The notes under the pieces are model-generated. The model was not told the origin of the DNA. It saw only the letters and a list, made by a program, of their open reading frames with translations, and did no database searches. From contig JAQPZY010001234.1 in the NCBI GenBank assembly GCA_029931535.1, positions 62,001-126,000 on the forward strand: a DNA stretch of 64,000 bases. Reading direction: 5' to 3'. Origin of the DNA: Margaritifera margaritifera (lineage: Eukaryota; Mollusca; Bivalvia; Unionida; Margaritiferidae). Positions 34,811 through 51,916 of the stretch are shown one piece after another; position 1 is the stretch's first letter; the number at the start of each line of letters is the position of its first letter. The translations under genes were made by a program, and so were the position numbers.

Positions 34811-36960
34811 GTTATTTACATATAAGATAATGCTTAAAAAACAACAACAGGGTAATTGATCCTTTTTGATAAAAAAACAATTTACATTAGATTGGCTCCT
34901 TATAAGACATAAGATTCATCGCTAAAATCTGACCTTATTATGTTAATCCTAGCATTTTTAGGCTCTACATCGTAGAGATATTACCTTTCTATCCTAAAGA
35001 AATGTACATTTGTTGACACCATTTTAAATGCAACTCGGTCATTTTGCATCAACAATCTCATTTCTTTTAAAACATTGCCTCCTTTGTAATCTACTTGAAA
35101 CATCAACTCCATGACATATAATCCTCTCCCAGCATAAAGTAATGATTAGAGCTCCTATGAACCATAGTTATCGCTATTTTGTAGTATCATCTTGTCATGG
35201 ATTACTTTACTAATATTTCAGCAAAACAATATATTAAAATTGTTCAGTGGGTAATCATTTACGAGGACAGATGAATAATTGAGCTATTAGCAATCTTACA
35301 GAATCACTAAGTAAATACGTCCCACCCATTCATCCCAAAAAAGGATTTCTTAAGTTCATATAAATTAATGTATATTACATGAAGTTGTTCCGATTTTTCA
35401 GTTCTTGGAATAATTGCTTTAAGAAAGTAATTTTTAATGCCTAATTTAAAATGCAATTCTGTTTTAGACGCTTTGCAAATTACATCTTTTTGTGAAAATA
35501 ATTACTATCAGATGCTATCATTAAGAAATGTGAACTATTTGCTTGATAACAATCATCCTTGAGATTGATATGTTTTCTCCAAAACCTTTCAGGACGCTAG
35601 ATTGTAAGCACATAAGGAATGTAGTGTAACAAATATTCATCTATTTTTACGCAAATAAAGAAGAAAAAAATCTGAGAATTCGAATTATTGAATTTGAGAA
35701 CATTTTTAGTGTATGAAGCCCAAAACAAACATACATTGTTAGTTTAAAAGCACAATGTCAGTCCTAAGGCAGATTATTTACAATGGTTAGCAGTTATTGC
35801 TCCGAAATTACATTTTTCTCGTTCCTTAAAACTGAATTGTTGAACTTAAATGAATACTTCTAAGGGACAATTAATTTGCAATGTTCTTTAAAGAATAATA
35901 AAATATAAGTTATGAGACCAAACGGTGAAAACATTTAGGTGAGATAGGAACCCTACATGAATAGTAGCAAATCCATTGGAGTAAATTTTCGTTATTTTTA
36001 GCGGCCACAACAATTCTGAAGAAGTGACGTTGATTAGATAATAAAAGTTTGAAACAGATGTTTATTGTTACTCTGAAAGACAATCCAGATGCTGTCCAAC
36101 AACCCTAAAATATATTTTTCGACACGCGATTTATGATAATAAAACATTAAGCAAATACTTATTCATAAGTTAAAATTATAACAATGTTATTGTAAATGGA
36201 ATGTACAAATGACATTGCATTTTGAACATTAAATTGCATCCCTACTACTATTAGTGAAAAGATTTCAGTCTTAAACATGTCCATTTTGTTAGCTTTTACT
36301 CTTTGAGGAATTAGGTATGTAGTGTTATGGACAAAAATATTGAACTCTTAGTTTTAAAACTTAATAGGACGAAATATTTATTTCGCATACAATCTAGCAC
36401 TTTTCCTCGATACAATGTGAGAATGTCACTGAATGCTAGACTATTGCAACAAGAAAGACAGCAAAACCCTGATACGAAAATATTCATTGGTGCATGATAG
36501 ATATAACGAGGCCTGATTTGTTATAAAAATGAATCAATATCTATACAGGGGTGATTAATCAGCAATTTTGACGGCCTCAGTTTTGACAGTTTTGTTGCAA
36601 ATATTAGCAATCTATATTGGCGAAGACAATCAAATATCATATACATTCTGCGATAACATCTCTAGTAATGGTATAATTTCCAGTTATTTTTAGCTTACAA
36701 CATGGAGAAAAAAAATGGTGATAATAAATATGAGACAAAATATAGTTTTAAATTACTATTTTGTTATAAGGTCTTTGCTTCTAAAGCATCTATCTTAATA
36801 GTTGTATTTGAAAATATTGATGTCAAACTTAATTTGTACGACTTAGATGTACCGAATAAATTAATATTGTTGGATATAGCAGCCAGATTATTTAAATTTA
36901 TAGACGATAAACTTGTATAAGCGAACATTTCTGTCCTCGTGAATATGTATTTGATGTTAT
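34811..36960. other. Unassigned AT-rich region
   Basis: Nothing recognisable. One 72-codon frame (36,702-36,920, +) overlaps an antisense frame and has no known motif. Confidence 0.5.
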
Positions 36961-36964
36961 GCAA

Positions 36965-37070
36965 CAAGCTCCATAAGCTAAATCTCTCAATAAATAGCAC
37001 AAGATTACATTAATCTAATCTCTTAATAAATAGGAAACATTTTTCAAAAGCAAAATCTCTCAATAAATAG
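36965..37070 (+). repeat. Three spaced copies of AATCTCTCAATAAATAG
   Basis: Direct copies about 38-45 bp apart (36,980; 37,017 as CTCTTAATAAATAG; 37,053). Confidence 0.75.
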
Positions 37071-37732
37071 CAATGTCGATAACATTTGCGAACAAATTTA
37101 ATAATAGTGAATATGAATGAGACGGAAACTCAATAGTGCACGTACAGCACGTAAAAGCCAGTTAGTGCAGGTTCTTCAAAGACGTTATCTTTCAAGTATC
37201 CATTTTAAATTCCATGCATTGAGCTAGATTTCCGTTCAGCTCTTGAAGGAAATTATTGATTCTTGAGTAAAAGCTTGATTATAACTTGGCGCTGAATGAA
37301 TAATCGTCATTCTCTAATCATTACACTTATTCTTAAAACGATGATATCGTCCTTTTCGTTAACAATAAAATACATTAAAACGAATCCTTATTATGATGAT
37401 ATTACTTTTTTTCAATATGATCTGAAGGAAACAAAACTGAGCAATGTTGAGTAGGATATAACTGAACAAAAAGAATAATTTTGAATAATTAATAACCTTA
37501 GCAACAGAAAACCACATACAGTAAACATCTAGATAAATTGAATGCGTAATTCACCCATTTTTAGTCATATGTAATTTTGCTCACTATCAAAACTTAAAAG
37601 AATCGCTATAAAGTTTTACATAAAGAATTTGAAATGTGAACCAATCCATAACAGTAAAGCATATTAGGCAAACCAGCAGACGAGCAAACAAAAGAGGCGT
37701 TGGTAATAGAAGTTGAATCTTCTTTAAGTCTG

Positions 37733-37831
37733 AACTATTAGATGCAGGTAGTAATTACAGCTAATTAACTATTAGATGCAGGTAGTAATTACAGCTAATT
37801 AACTATTAGATGCAGGTAGTAATTACAGCTA
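37733..37831 (+). repeat. 34-bp tandem repeat, three copies
   Basis: AACTATTAGATGCAGGTAGT + AATTACAGCTAATT starts at 37,733, 37,767 and 37,801. The last copy is partial. Confidence 0.95.
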
Positions 37832-39994
37832 TCAGTTTTAGAGAACGAGATAAACGAATCCAACCGCTCTGATGCAAAACTATTAAATTATACAAAACAT
37901 AGAAGAGGTTGGATTGAGTTAAGGCTCTCATAATATAGATGCGTTAAATTAATGGGGGGGGGGGTGTAAAAAGTGATACGTTACAAGCGCACAGTTAAAA
38001 CGAATCCATTACAGTTTTGCACTCCGATACTAGAATGCAAACAGTTTAGTCATATCTTTTTGAAAATGACAAGTGACATATTACAACTGTACATTCTGTG
38101 TATATATATATATATATATCCCTGAATTTACATTACAAATCATGAGCTGATAATCATTTTTGTGTATGTTGTGATTAACCTCAATCTTAAATAATATCTT
38201 AGCTGACATTTAAATATATAATAACTTTCAGTAATGCGCCTTCAAAGACTAGATTGTATAAATTATCTGACAGTGCTTTTTTTTCTTTAAATTATATTCT
38301 GTGATTATAAAACGTAAATGGCTTATGATTCCAACTGCAAAACTATCATGTCTTGTATTTCTCAAAGGTAGGACTCTGTTGTGATAAAAGTTTTGTTTTA
38401 TGGGGAGCAACAAGCCATAATGTTATACATTATATATTTCATGTCTATGCGAACTTTGAATTCCTTTTCTATTTGAAGTAATTTCTTAAGGTTGAAGGCT
38501 CCTTAAAAGACACTTTCCTTATTTAATTGTTGAGGGTATATATTGTTATAAATTTGGGTATGTTCCATTTGTATTTACGTCTCCATTTATAGGTTCGTTA
38601 GATTTTAGTGATTAGTTGTTTGATTATGGGAAGTCGGTGTTGGGAAAATATTTCCCAGCCCGAGTAATTAGCCAATTTCTAGGAACAGACGTCATACTTA
38701 GAGTTGTTAAGAGACTTGGCAGTGACATGAACTGGTTTCGTAAGAACAACTGTGAACGAGTCTAGAAATGGGTTCAGATTCAATAGAGAATATACGGGTT
38801 TGGTGGTCCATCATTGGTTAATAATGAAAAGTGAAATGTTAGTAAAGAATTATATTTAGAGCTTATCCTATCTGTACCTAAAAATAAATAGAGACAAGAT
38901 TCTATTGATGCAGTTTTAGTATTTCCCTGCATTGGGAGTTTGAATTGTGTTATGTATGCTTCATGCCACGGCAATGCTAACAAGGAAAAGCCATGCAAAT
39001 GTGAAGAAAAGCCATCCAAATGTGAAGTTGTAGTTGTGATATTGTGGTCATTTATTGATTGATTAGAGAAAAATTGTAGCTATCATAGTCTGGGCGCGTT
39101 ACGAGAACTTCCAGTTGACAACGAATGTTGTCGGGAAGTCCTTGGAGTAGGGGAAAGCAAGGCACTTCCAGCCCGACCTCACGCAGGTATTTGATTCGCT
39201 CGGTTGAGGAACCCCTGTGCGTGTTACAAAATGATATAGGTCTCTTTTTGTAAGTATGTGTATTTATATTCCTAATGAATGGCATAGGGAATTGACCTCT
39301 CCAACACACTCATTATACATATGGAGTGTTTCTCCAACAGATTGTTTCCTTTAAAAACAAATTCTCGGCCAGATCTCCTGATAAAGAAACATACTAAGAA
39401 TCCAGAATAAAACCAGTAGAATTAAGCGAAAGAAAAGAGTGACAAATAAACACAATTGTATGGAAAAATCTCTGATGCAATATCAAATGATGCCTATATT
39501 TATGAAAGGGTAATTGTAAACAAATAACAAAAAAAAAATAAAAAATGTACTGGACTAAACAAGAGCACTTATCTGGGCTATACTAGGAGGTTTGGTTGTA
39601 TTTCGTGGTAATTGTGATGGTATGCCAATTTACTATTACAGATTTGATGGCCTCTAATAACTTTTGAAAAATAGTGCTGAATGCCCATTCAGCGTGTGGT
39701 CAATTATTTTTTGATCAAATATATCGCATAGGATACAAATGCCACTAAAATGACAGATGTAATATCTGCTTATTTTTTTTAATGAAAACTCTTTTATGAA
39801 ATTTGCGTCCAGTTTTAATGATGCACTAGGTTTTGTGCGATAGAAACATTCGAAAATTTATTTGAATCTACTGCCACAAAGACCATAATAATTTTGGAGA
39901 CGACCACTAAGTCGGCGACAACGATTACGATCATGTTCATGACAAAAAAGTATTAAGATAATTAGAACGATGATGGTTGTTTAACAACAACATC

Positions 39995-40053
<59 letters not shown>

Positions 40054-41090
40054 TAATAATATGGTTATTATTATTAACCTATTTGACTTAAAGCTTTGGT
40101 CCATTTCAAAGATAGGTATTTCTCTACGACGGAATGCTGTCTGCAGATAATATTATATATTACTTACATTAATAATCTTCTTATTACTCATCAATAAAAC
40201 AAATCTTTCTACAGACGGATTAACACAATAATCATCGTTAATGCATTTATTTTTTAATTAACTCGTTGCAGGATATACACAGATGAAACACATCGTCTAC
40301 TAAACAAGCATTCATTTTAAGACGTAGATCACAATACCTCTTGTTTTCGGTTTGTTTGTTTGTAGTTTTCTTCCTATAGATTTGGTTCATTTCAGTGTTA
40401 TTTCTTCGCTCGATTATTTCAGATTATGAGTTCACTATAAAATATGTGATAAATATACATTCTGACATATAATTGTACAAATAAATTACTATAAAATATG
40501 GGATAATGATAAACTCTGACATATTATTGTACGAATAAATTATCGTACTAACCACTAAGATGCTCAATATGTCCAAGTTGCTTCCCATGGACTAATACAT
40601 TTAAGTCATACTATTAATGAATGATCTTTTTTTCATACTCTCTCCATTTAATTGATAATCATTCCCGCCAGCAAAAAGTGCTTTTTTACTTATTTTTTTC
40701 CAAGTAAAGATCTATGTAGTAGGAGAGAAGAGTCGATGACCTGCTCCTCAAATAACCGCAAAAACTTTGCTAGAATCTGAAATCGAAATGAAATATTAAC
40801 ATATTATAAAATCTTTATTGCCACATTCTCTACTACATTTTAGAAGTATATTATTTTCACGGAAAACTTTTTATTACGTGAAGTTACTGCCAATTTAGCT
40901 GTCAGTGCTTCCTGCTAACTTTGGTCGATACTATACGTGTTATTTGTTCGGTGAAAACAGTTTTCCTTTATCTTGATAACTGCCACCGATTTGTTCATGC
41001 AATGTGACAATATCATTTTCTTTCTCGAAGATACAAATTTGTGTTCATCCTCCATAATCTGAATTTATATTTATTATTTACTATATACTT
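37832..41090. other. Unassigned region with simple repeats
   Basis: Contains G10 at about 37,953, (TA)n at 38,099-38,118, a palindromic hairpin at about 38,638-38,660 (GGGAAAATATTTCCC), (AAT)n at 39,996-40,062 and two ~57-bp direct units at 40,437-40,550 (ACTATAAAATATG...). The frame at 39,052-39,309 (-) has no recognisable domain. Confidence 0.45.
39996..40062. repeat. (AAT)n microsatellite
   Basis: About 22 near-perfect AAT/ATA units. Confidence 0.95.
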
Positions 41091-41093
41091 TAA

Positions 41094-41168
41094 GATCGTT
41101 GTTGTTGTTTTTGTTGTTGTTGTTGTTGTTGTTGTGTGTGTATGTGTATGTGTGTGTGTGTGTGTGTT
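41094..41168. repeat. (GTT)n(TG)n compound microsatellite
   Basis: GTT units pass into TG units with TATG interruptions. Confidence 0.95.
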
Positions 41169-42110
41169 TGACAGTTCAAAAGTGAACTTTAGGGCAACGA
41201 AAAGATAGCAGAATGTGTCGGTTATAGACCGGATGCGACTTATTGACATCACTGGGACATCTATAATGGCGACTTTAGCAGCTCAGACTATGGACGCGAA
41301 TGTTTGAAATTAATCTCTCATATCTTTAAACCGCTAGGTGGATTTAGATGAGTTTTTAAAATATATATTTCCATTCACTTTGTATATTCATTCATGGCAC
41401 ATATAAAAATATTAATTTCCTTTAATACGTCAAATACTATAGAATGTATCTATCCTTTATAGTTTGTATTACTAAATAGCAAGTGATTACACTTTAAATA
41501 CTGTCACGCTTACTCGATGTCTAGTGGCTCAGTGAAAATTACAACGATTACTGGATGTCTAGTGGCTCCGCATAAATTACAATTATACTATGTGAACTAT
41601 CAAATGTCTATATCCAGCAATATAATGTATTACTCAGTAACAATGAACACTCCCTAAGGCGGCTCACATTACTATGACGTCGTAATATGGCCAGAATTCT
41701 ATCGGATCAAATCAGGGTACATTTCTTTAGAGGTCACATCTATCAAACTGACCATGCCGGCATAACATGGAGAATCGTGTTCCACGGAGAAATTAAAACC
41801 TATTGGCTTAGTGCTTTCCCAACTCCCAATCTCTGCATCACTGACCTAGATCACGGCGGACAATAGACTATGAAAGCCGTCTACCGTTTTTAAACAATCA
41901 ATCAGCTCAACCACTCAGCTCCATCCGATAGATAAACCGGTCAGTACACAGGCAGCTGAAAATGCCACTTGACTAAGTAATATCGCATTTATAAATGATA
42001 CATTTGTGTCAGTAACATTCATTAAATAAATGCAGCGCAATCTACATATAACATTAATCCATCAACATAAAAGATTTCCTGATATGAAAAAGGTCGTCAT
42101 TGCCGTACCC
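41169..42110. other. Unassigned spacer of higher GC
   Basis: 41,640-41,900 is visibly more GC-rich than its surroundings but has no ORF or known motif. A near-duplicate phrase (GATGTCTAGTGGCTC) occurs at 41,516 and 41,556. Confidence 0.4.
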
Positions 42111-42111
42111 A

Positions 42112-42210
42112 CAGTGGCGGCGCGAGGGTTCGAGGCGCCCGGGGGTAATGTTCTTTAGTGGCGCCCCTACCAAGCCGCTAGGGGGCAATGTTCTTTAGTG
42201 GCCCTCTTAC
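42112..42210 (+). mobile_element. hAT-like transposon end
   Basis: CAGTGGCGGCGCGAGGGTTC + GAGGCGCCCGGGGG resembles the terminal repeats of hAT-family non-autonomous transposons (CAGTGGCG... followed by a GGCGCCC-rich stretch). The phrase AATGTTCTTTAGTGGC occurs twice. I did not find the opposite end or an 8-bp duplication, so it may be truncated. Confidence 0.4.
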
Positions 42211-42630
42211 TTTGCCACAGAGGACAGTTTTTATGTCAGTTGCCAACCTGCATCCCCCCACCCCACATCTAAATATAAGGTTGGTGAAGAATTGCCCCCG
42301 TTACACTAAGGTTAGGTAAAATACTATTCCAGCGGCAAGAAAGAAAAAAAAAAGCTCCCGGCGGCGCAATTTATCCACGAAACGAACACAAATGAGAAAA
42401 GGATGGGGAAAAATACATTACACAGTTTCATGGGAAAATCCACCATCATCTCAGGCTGTACTGACACACAAAGGCGCGCTTGTGCTTTCTGTTAAACATC
42501 ACCAGTGTTATATATGAATTAATGAACTAAACTTGATGAAAATAAATCGTACTTTTCACTAAAAACTACTCATTATTCATATCGGGCACACGAGAACTAA
42601 TATAAAGAAGAGTCCCTTGAAGGGATTGAC

Positions 42631-44443
42631 GCTCTACTGGTCGAAAAGAATATCCAGGAATTCAAGATAAGACAATTTCTCCCTTTTAACTGCTGAGTGT
42701 CGAAACGATTTCTAATATTCTTCAGCAATAACAAGATTTTCAAATTAGCTGCTGTAGTGGACATATTGGATGTCAGATTGGCGCCAATTTCATTTAGGAC
42801 CAAGCAGACATCATTGGAAGTCATTTGGTGAAAACCCCTCAAGTCAATATGATCATCCAGTCCGGGGGGGGGGGGGGGTAGCGACAGCAAGATTTTCAAA
42901 ACAGCCGTTGTGGCAGCCATATTGGATGTACGATTGGCACCATTTTCATTTAAGACGAACTAGGTATCATAAGAAGTCTCTTGGAGACAACCCCACGTTG
43001 ATACACCTATCATATGGGAGGAGTAGAGATAGCAATATTTTCAAGATGGCCACCATGGTGGCGATGGTGGCTGTTACATCAGCACCATTTTAATAAAGGA
43101 TCAACAAGATATTATAAAAAGTATTCTGGTAAAAACCTCATGTTGAGATGACTTTCCGTTTTGGAGGAGTAACAATAACAAGAGAAGTTGCCATAATAAG
43201 ATTTTCCAGATGGCCATTGCGGAGGCCATATTAGAGGTCAGATTGGCACCATTTTCCTTTAAAAGCAGCTAGATATCTTAAAACGTCTTTCAGTGAAACC
43301 CCATGCTGATATGATCATTCGTTCAGAAGAAGTAGTGATAACAAGATTTTCAAAACGACCACTGTGGTGGCCATATTGGATATCTAAACGGCACTATTTT
43401 CATTTAGTACCAACTAGACATCATAAGAAGTCTTTTAGTGAAACACCATTTTGATACGACCATTTATTCTAAAGGAGTAACAATAACAAGATTCTCATGA
43501 TAGCAGCAGAGGCAACCATATTGGATGTGCGAGCAGTGCCATTTTCATTTAGGACCAATTAGATATCATCAGAAGTCTTTCTGTGAAAATCCCATGTTGA
43601 TATGACCATCCATTCAGGATGAGTAACGATAACAAGATTTTCATGATGGCCGCGTTGGCGGCCCTATTAGATATCTGATCGGCACCCTTTTCATTAGAGC
43701 CAACTAGACACCATAAGAAGTCTTCTGGTGAAAACCCGATGTCAATATGACTTTCCATTCAGGAGGAGTAGCACTAACAAGATTCTCAAGATGGCTGCCG
43801 TGTCAGCCATATTGGATGTCATGTTAGGCACCAGTTTCATTTAGGACCAACTAGACATCATAAGAAGTATTTTCGTGAAAACTCCATGTTGATATGACCA
43901 TCCATTCAGAAGAAGTAGCAATAACAAGAATTTCCAGATGGCCACTGCGGCGGCTATATTATGCATCAGACCGGCACCAGTTTCGTTTTGGACCAACTAT
44001 ACATCATAAGACGTTTTCTGGTGAAAACTCCATGCCAGTGTGACTTTTCGTTCAGGAGGAGTAGCGATAACATGATTTTCAAGATGATTGCCATATTGGA
44101 CGTCATTCGGCACCATTGTCATTTAGGACCAACTAGACACCAGAAGAAGTCTTTTTGTGAAAACCCCATGTTGATATGACCATCCATTAAAGAGAAGTAG
44201 CGATAAAAATATTTTCAAGATGGATGCTGTGGCGGCCATATTGGATATCAGAATTGCACTATTTTCATTTAGTACCAACTAGACCACGGGATGAATGTGT
44301 GTGTAAAGTTTCATGGCAATCCTCCATGTAGTTGAGGAGGAGTAGCGATAACAAACTTGTGCTAACGGACTAACGGACGACGGTCGACAGATGACAGACG
44401 AAAGACAATCCCATCAGCTCTTCTGGTCTATGACCAGTAGAGC
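42631..44443 (+). mobile_element. Pearl/HINE-like element with ~147-bp internal tandem units
   Basis: The termini are perfect 12-bp inverted repeats: GCTCTACTGGTC (42,631-42,642) and GACCAGTAGAGC (44,432-44,443). About eleven ~147-bp units lie between. Each has 'gcggccatattggatgtcagatcggcaccattttcatttaggaccaactagacatcataagaagtctt' and 'aaaccccatgttgatatgaccatccattcaggaggagtagcgataacaagattttcaagatgg' in diverged form. The right end forms a hairpin (AGCTCTTCTGGTC-TAT-GACCAGTAGAGCT, 44,416-44,444). Inverted short ends, a central tandem array and a terminal hairpin fit Helentron-associated elements such as bivalve pearl. No protein is encoded. Confidence 0.72.
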
Positions 44444-44754
44444 TAAAAATCAAGGATATACACAATGGGTCAAGCTGTATGCGAGAAAATGTGGTCAAGA
44501 GAGGTAATACTGAATTTGCATAATACGAGCATATGCAGTAAGTGGCAAACGTATGTATAATGTGGAAAGGTTTACGCGAACCATTCCGTGACAATAACAC
44601 AATTGGAGAACAGCGGCCACGTATGAGACCAAAGTCACAATAAAAGCCGTCATATTTTAATAAACAAAGATGAATAATATAGCATGACATTTTGTACTAA
44701 ACAAACGGCCAGCACAGGCAGTAAGACCGGTCCTGTCAATGCCTGCCTATATAC

Positions 44755-49426
<4,672 letters not shown>

Positions 49427-49479
<53 letters not shown>
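49427..49479. repeat. (TA)n on the left of element 2
   Basis: About 26 TA units directly abut the LTR. The tract resumes on the other side of the element at 55,448-55,489. Confidence 0.97.
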
Positions 49480-49484
<5 letters not shown>

Positions 49485-50152
49485 CAACTCTAGGTCTTAA
49501 AAATATGTAACACAAAGAAAGTGAAACCAACAAATGTAAGTAAAATCAGCCAGCAATTTATTTCCAGATAATTAAAGTTAAAATTTAAAAGACACTTAGA
49601 ATTGGTGAGTTAAATTCCAAATAATCCTTAATGTCCTAATCACAAGTCTAAAATAATAGAATGGAGGAATGAATTCTAATAGCCTTGAATGTCCTGATGT
49701 ACCACAAAGATGTAATCCAGAATTTATTTGAATGAGTTCACATAAATCCGAAAATCATGTATTAATCCAAAAGTCAGTGAGTACTTTTATATTTCCAATG
49801 AATATTGTAAATAAATAATTCCTCTCAAATTACATCTGATTTCAACAACACAACTAAACTAGATTCCTTACAGACTGATCTTTTAGAACCGAAATTCTAG
49901 AATAAGTATAAATTTGTTTACCAAAATCTGTACATAAACACACATACATACATGACCTGTGTCACATAAGTCTAATTGCGAAATGCCTATGAAAATACTG
50001 GCCTACCTGACACGTGTCACAAAAGTATAATTGCGAAATGCCTATGAAAATACTTTGTAAACAACTGGACAAAAGTTAAGTATGTATTTTAAAATAACCA
50101 TACAACTTACAATCATAGACAAAAGTTAAGTATATAAATATCATACATAACA
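49480..50152 (-). repeat. 3' LTR of element 2
   Basis: On the - strand it begins TGTTATGTATGATATTTATA and ends AGAGTTGTAACT. The final base is T rather than the A expected from the other LTR, probably eroded into the TA tract. An internal ~52-bp direct duplication (GTCACA-AAGT...GCGAAATGCCTATGAAAATA) occurs in both LTRs. Confidence 0.92.
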
Positions 50153-50168
50153 CCTCCCCTCATAAAGA
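50153..50168 (-). promoter_or_regulatory. Polypurine tract of element 2
   Basis: On the - strand, TTTATGAGGGGAGG directly precedes the 3' LTR. This is where plus-strand synthesis would be primed. Confidence 0.85.
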
Positions 50169-50310
50169 AAAAGAAAGATGTATGCAATAAAGCTTTCTTT
50201 TGAAAATGCATCTGATACTATACTAATCAAAATTACATAGGAAAATGTCTTATGAATGACACTTAGCTGAATCACACAAAATATACACAAAATAAAGCAA
50301 TATGGTATTT

Positions 50311-51490
50311 CTATACACGGTAGAGTGCATCTGCATTCACATTATCTTTTCACCTGATGTGTCTAATGTCAATCTTGTATTCTTGCAGCATTAAACTCCA
50401 TCTCAACAATCTCCGAATTTTATCTTTCATTTTGTTTATGACAGTGAAGGGATTGTGATCAATGAATACAATAACCAAAGAAAGAGCCGAGGTAACATAC
50501 ACTTCAATATGTTGTCAAGCCAATATCAAAGCCAAACATTCCTTCTCAATTGTGGAATAATTTTCTAATGCTTGTTTAGTTTTTTAGAAAAATAACACAT
50601 TGGATAATCCAAACCATTTTTGTCTTCTTAAATCAATTCTCCACCAACCCCTACATCACTTGCATCAACAATCATTTTAAATAATTAAAATGCATTCTTA
50701 AGCATGGCCTTTCATTTGTCAAAAGATTCCTGACACTGGTCAGACCAATGAAACTTGGATTTCTTACTCAACAGATTTGTCAAAGGTTCGGCAATCATGG
50801 AAAAATTTGAAAAAAAGTTCCAATAATATCCAGCCAACTAAATATCGCATCAGTTGCTTTTTACAAACAGGCACAGGGAATTCAGAGATAGGCTTGACCT
50901 TAGCTTATACAGGTTTAACTTGACCTAGTCCCACAATATGTCCTAAAAATGTGACACAAGCATGGCAAAACTCACAGATTTGCATCATTGAGTCACTCTA
51001 AGAATTTCCGAATCGTTTCCAAGTGACTTTCCCAAGTGTCTCTGTAGATGATGACGTCATCGTACGCGTTACAGTTATCTAGACCAGATGTTATCATAGT
51101 CATAAGACGCTAGAATGTTCCCGGAGACTTTTTCATACCAAAAGCCATCACTTTATATTGATAAAGCCCATCTGGAGTTACAAATGCTGACATTTCTTTT
51201 GTCCTTTCCGTGAGTGGAATTTGCCAGAATACTTTTAAAAGGTCAAACTTGGTGACATATTTATCATTTCCAATTTTATCAATGCAGTCATCCATTTTTG
51301 GCATTAGAAATGAATCCGTTTTGGTGACACTGTTGACTTTTCTATAGTAAGTACACATGCGGAATGTATTATCTGCCTTAGGCACAAGAAGACATGGTGA
51401 ACTCCAGTTATTTTTACTTAGTTCGATAAAATCATTCTCCAGTAAATATTGAATTTCTTTTTTCAAATATTCCTGTTTGAGAGGATTCAT
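50311..51490 (-). pseudogene. Reverse transcriptase and RNase H, element 2
   Basis: The RT N-terminal half is open (51,490-51,110) and shows the classical Ty3/gypsy blocks: IQYLLENDFIELSKNNWSSP, then LVPKADNTFRMCTYYRKVN, KFDLLKVFWQIPL, and FVTPDGLYQYKVMAFGMKKSP. After a stop, the catalytic box follows at 51,056-51,064 as NCNAYDDVIIY. One residue between Tyr and Asp-Asp is missing compared with the Y-x-D-D consensus. The RNase H end is readable near 50,500-50,311 (FIDHNPFTVINKMK, RRLLRWSLMLQEYKIDIRHI, DNVNADALYRV then a stop). Several stops and frameshifts lie between. RT and RNase H together copy element RNA into DNA. Here they are downstream of integrase. Confidence 0.88.
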
Positions 51491-51916
51491 CCCTTAAGGA
51501 TGCTTTTTCACACGGTGTAGAATCTACAATGTCATTGTCATGATAGATTTTATTTGTTCGTGTACGAACATAAGGAAACAAGTGCTCGTACTCATGTAAT
51601 AGCTGTTTTAGTTTACTCTTTTCCTTTTGTTGTAGATGTAACAATTTCTGGTCCAGATTGATTAATATTTCTGAATTCCGAAGTTTGGATAAACCAGAGT
51701 CGCTACAGTCAGATTGTATTCCATCGTTTACATCCTCACTGTGTGGGATAGGTACAACCAAATTGATTGAATATCTCTGTCAAAATACTCCTTTAACATA
51801 TGTATGTGGCAAAGTTGTTTCGATTTCCGCCTCCCAGGAGTGATAATGATATAATTGAAGTCATTTACTTTCTTTTCAACGGTATAAGGACAATACAATT
51901 TCGCCCGAAGGGGATG
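51432..51916 (-). pseudogene. Linker between integrase and RT, element 2
   Basis: The - strand frame 51,761-51,432 carries QKLLHLQQKEKSKLKQLLHE and FPYVRTRTNKIYHDND. This is the type of segment that precedes RT in Ty3/gypsy Pol (the 'H-x-I/D-T' approach region), followed by a frame change into RT. It links the integrase C-terminus with RT and so supports the integrase-first order. Confidence 0.7.

Noticed and set aside
38543..38760. Possible LTR start (TGTTATAAATTTGGG)
   Set aside because: No matching end, primer site or second copy was found in the window.
51052..51059. Perfect CRE site TGACGTCA
   Set aside because: It coincides with the codons for the RT catalytic box, so it is explained by the protein sequence.
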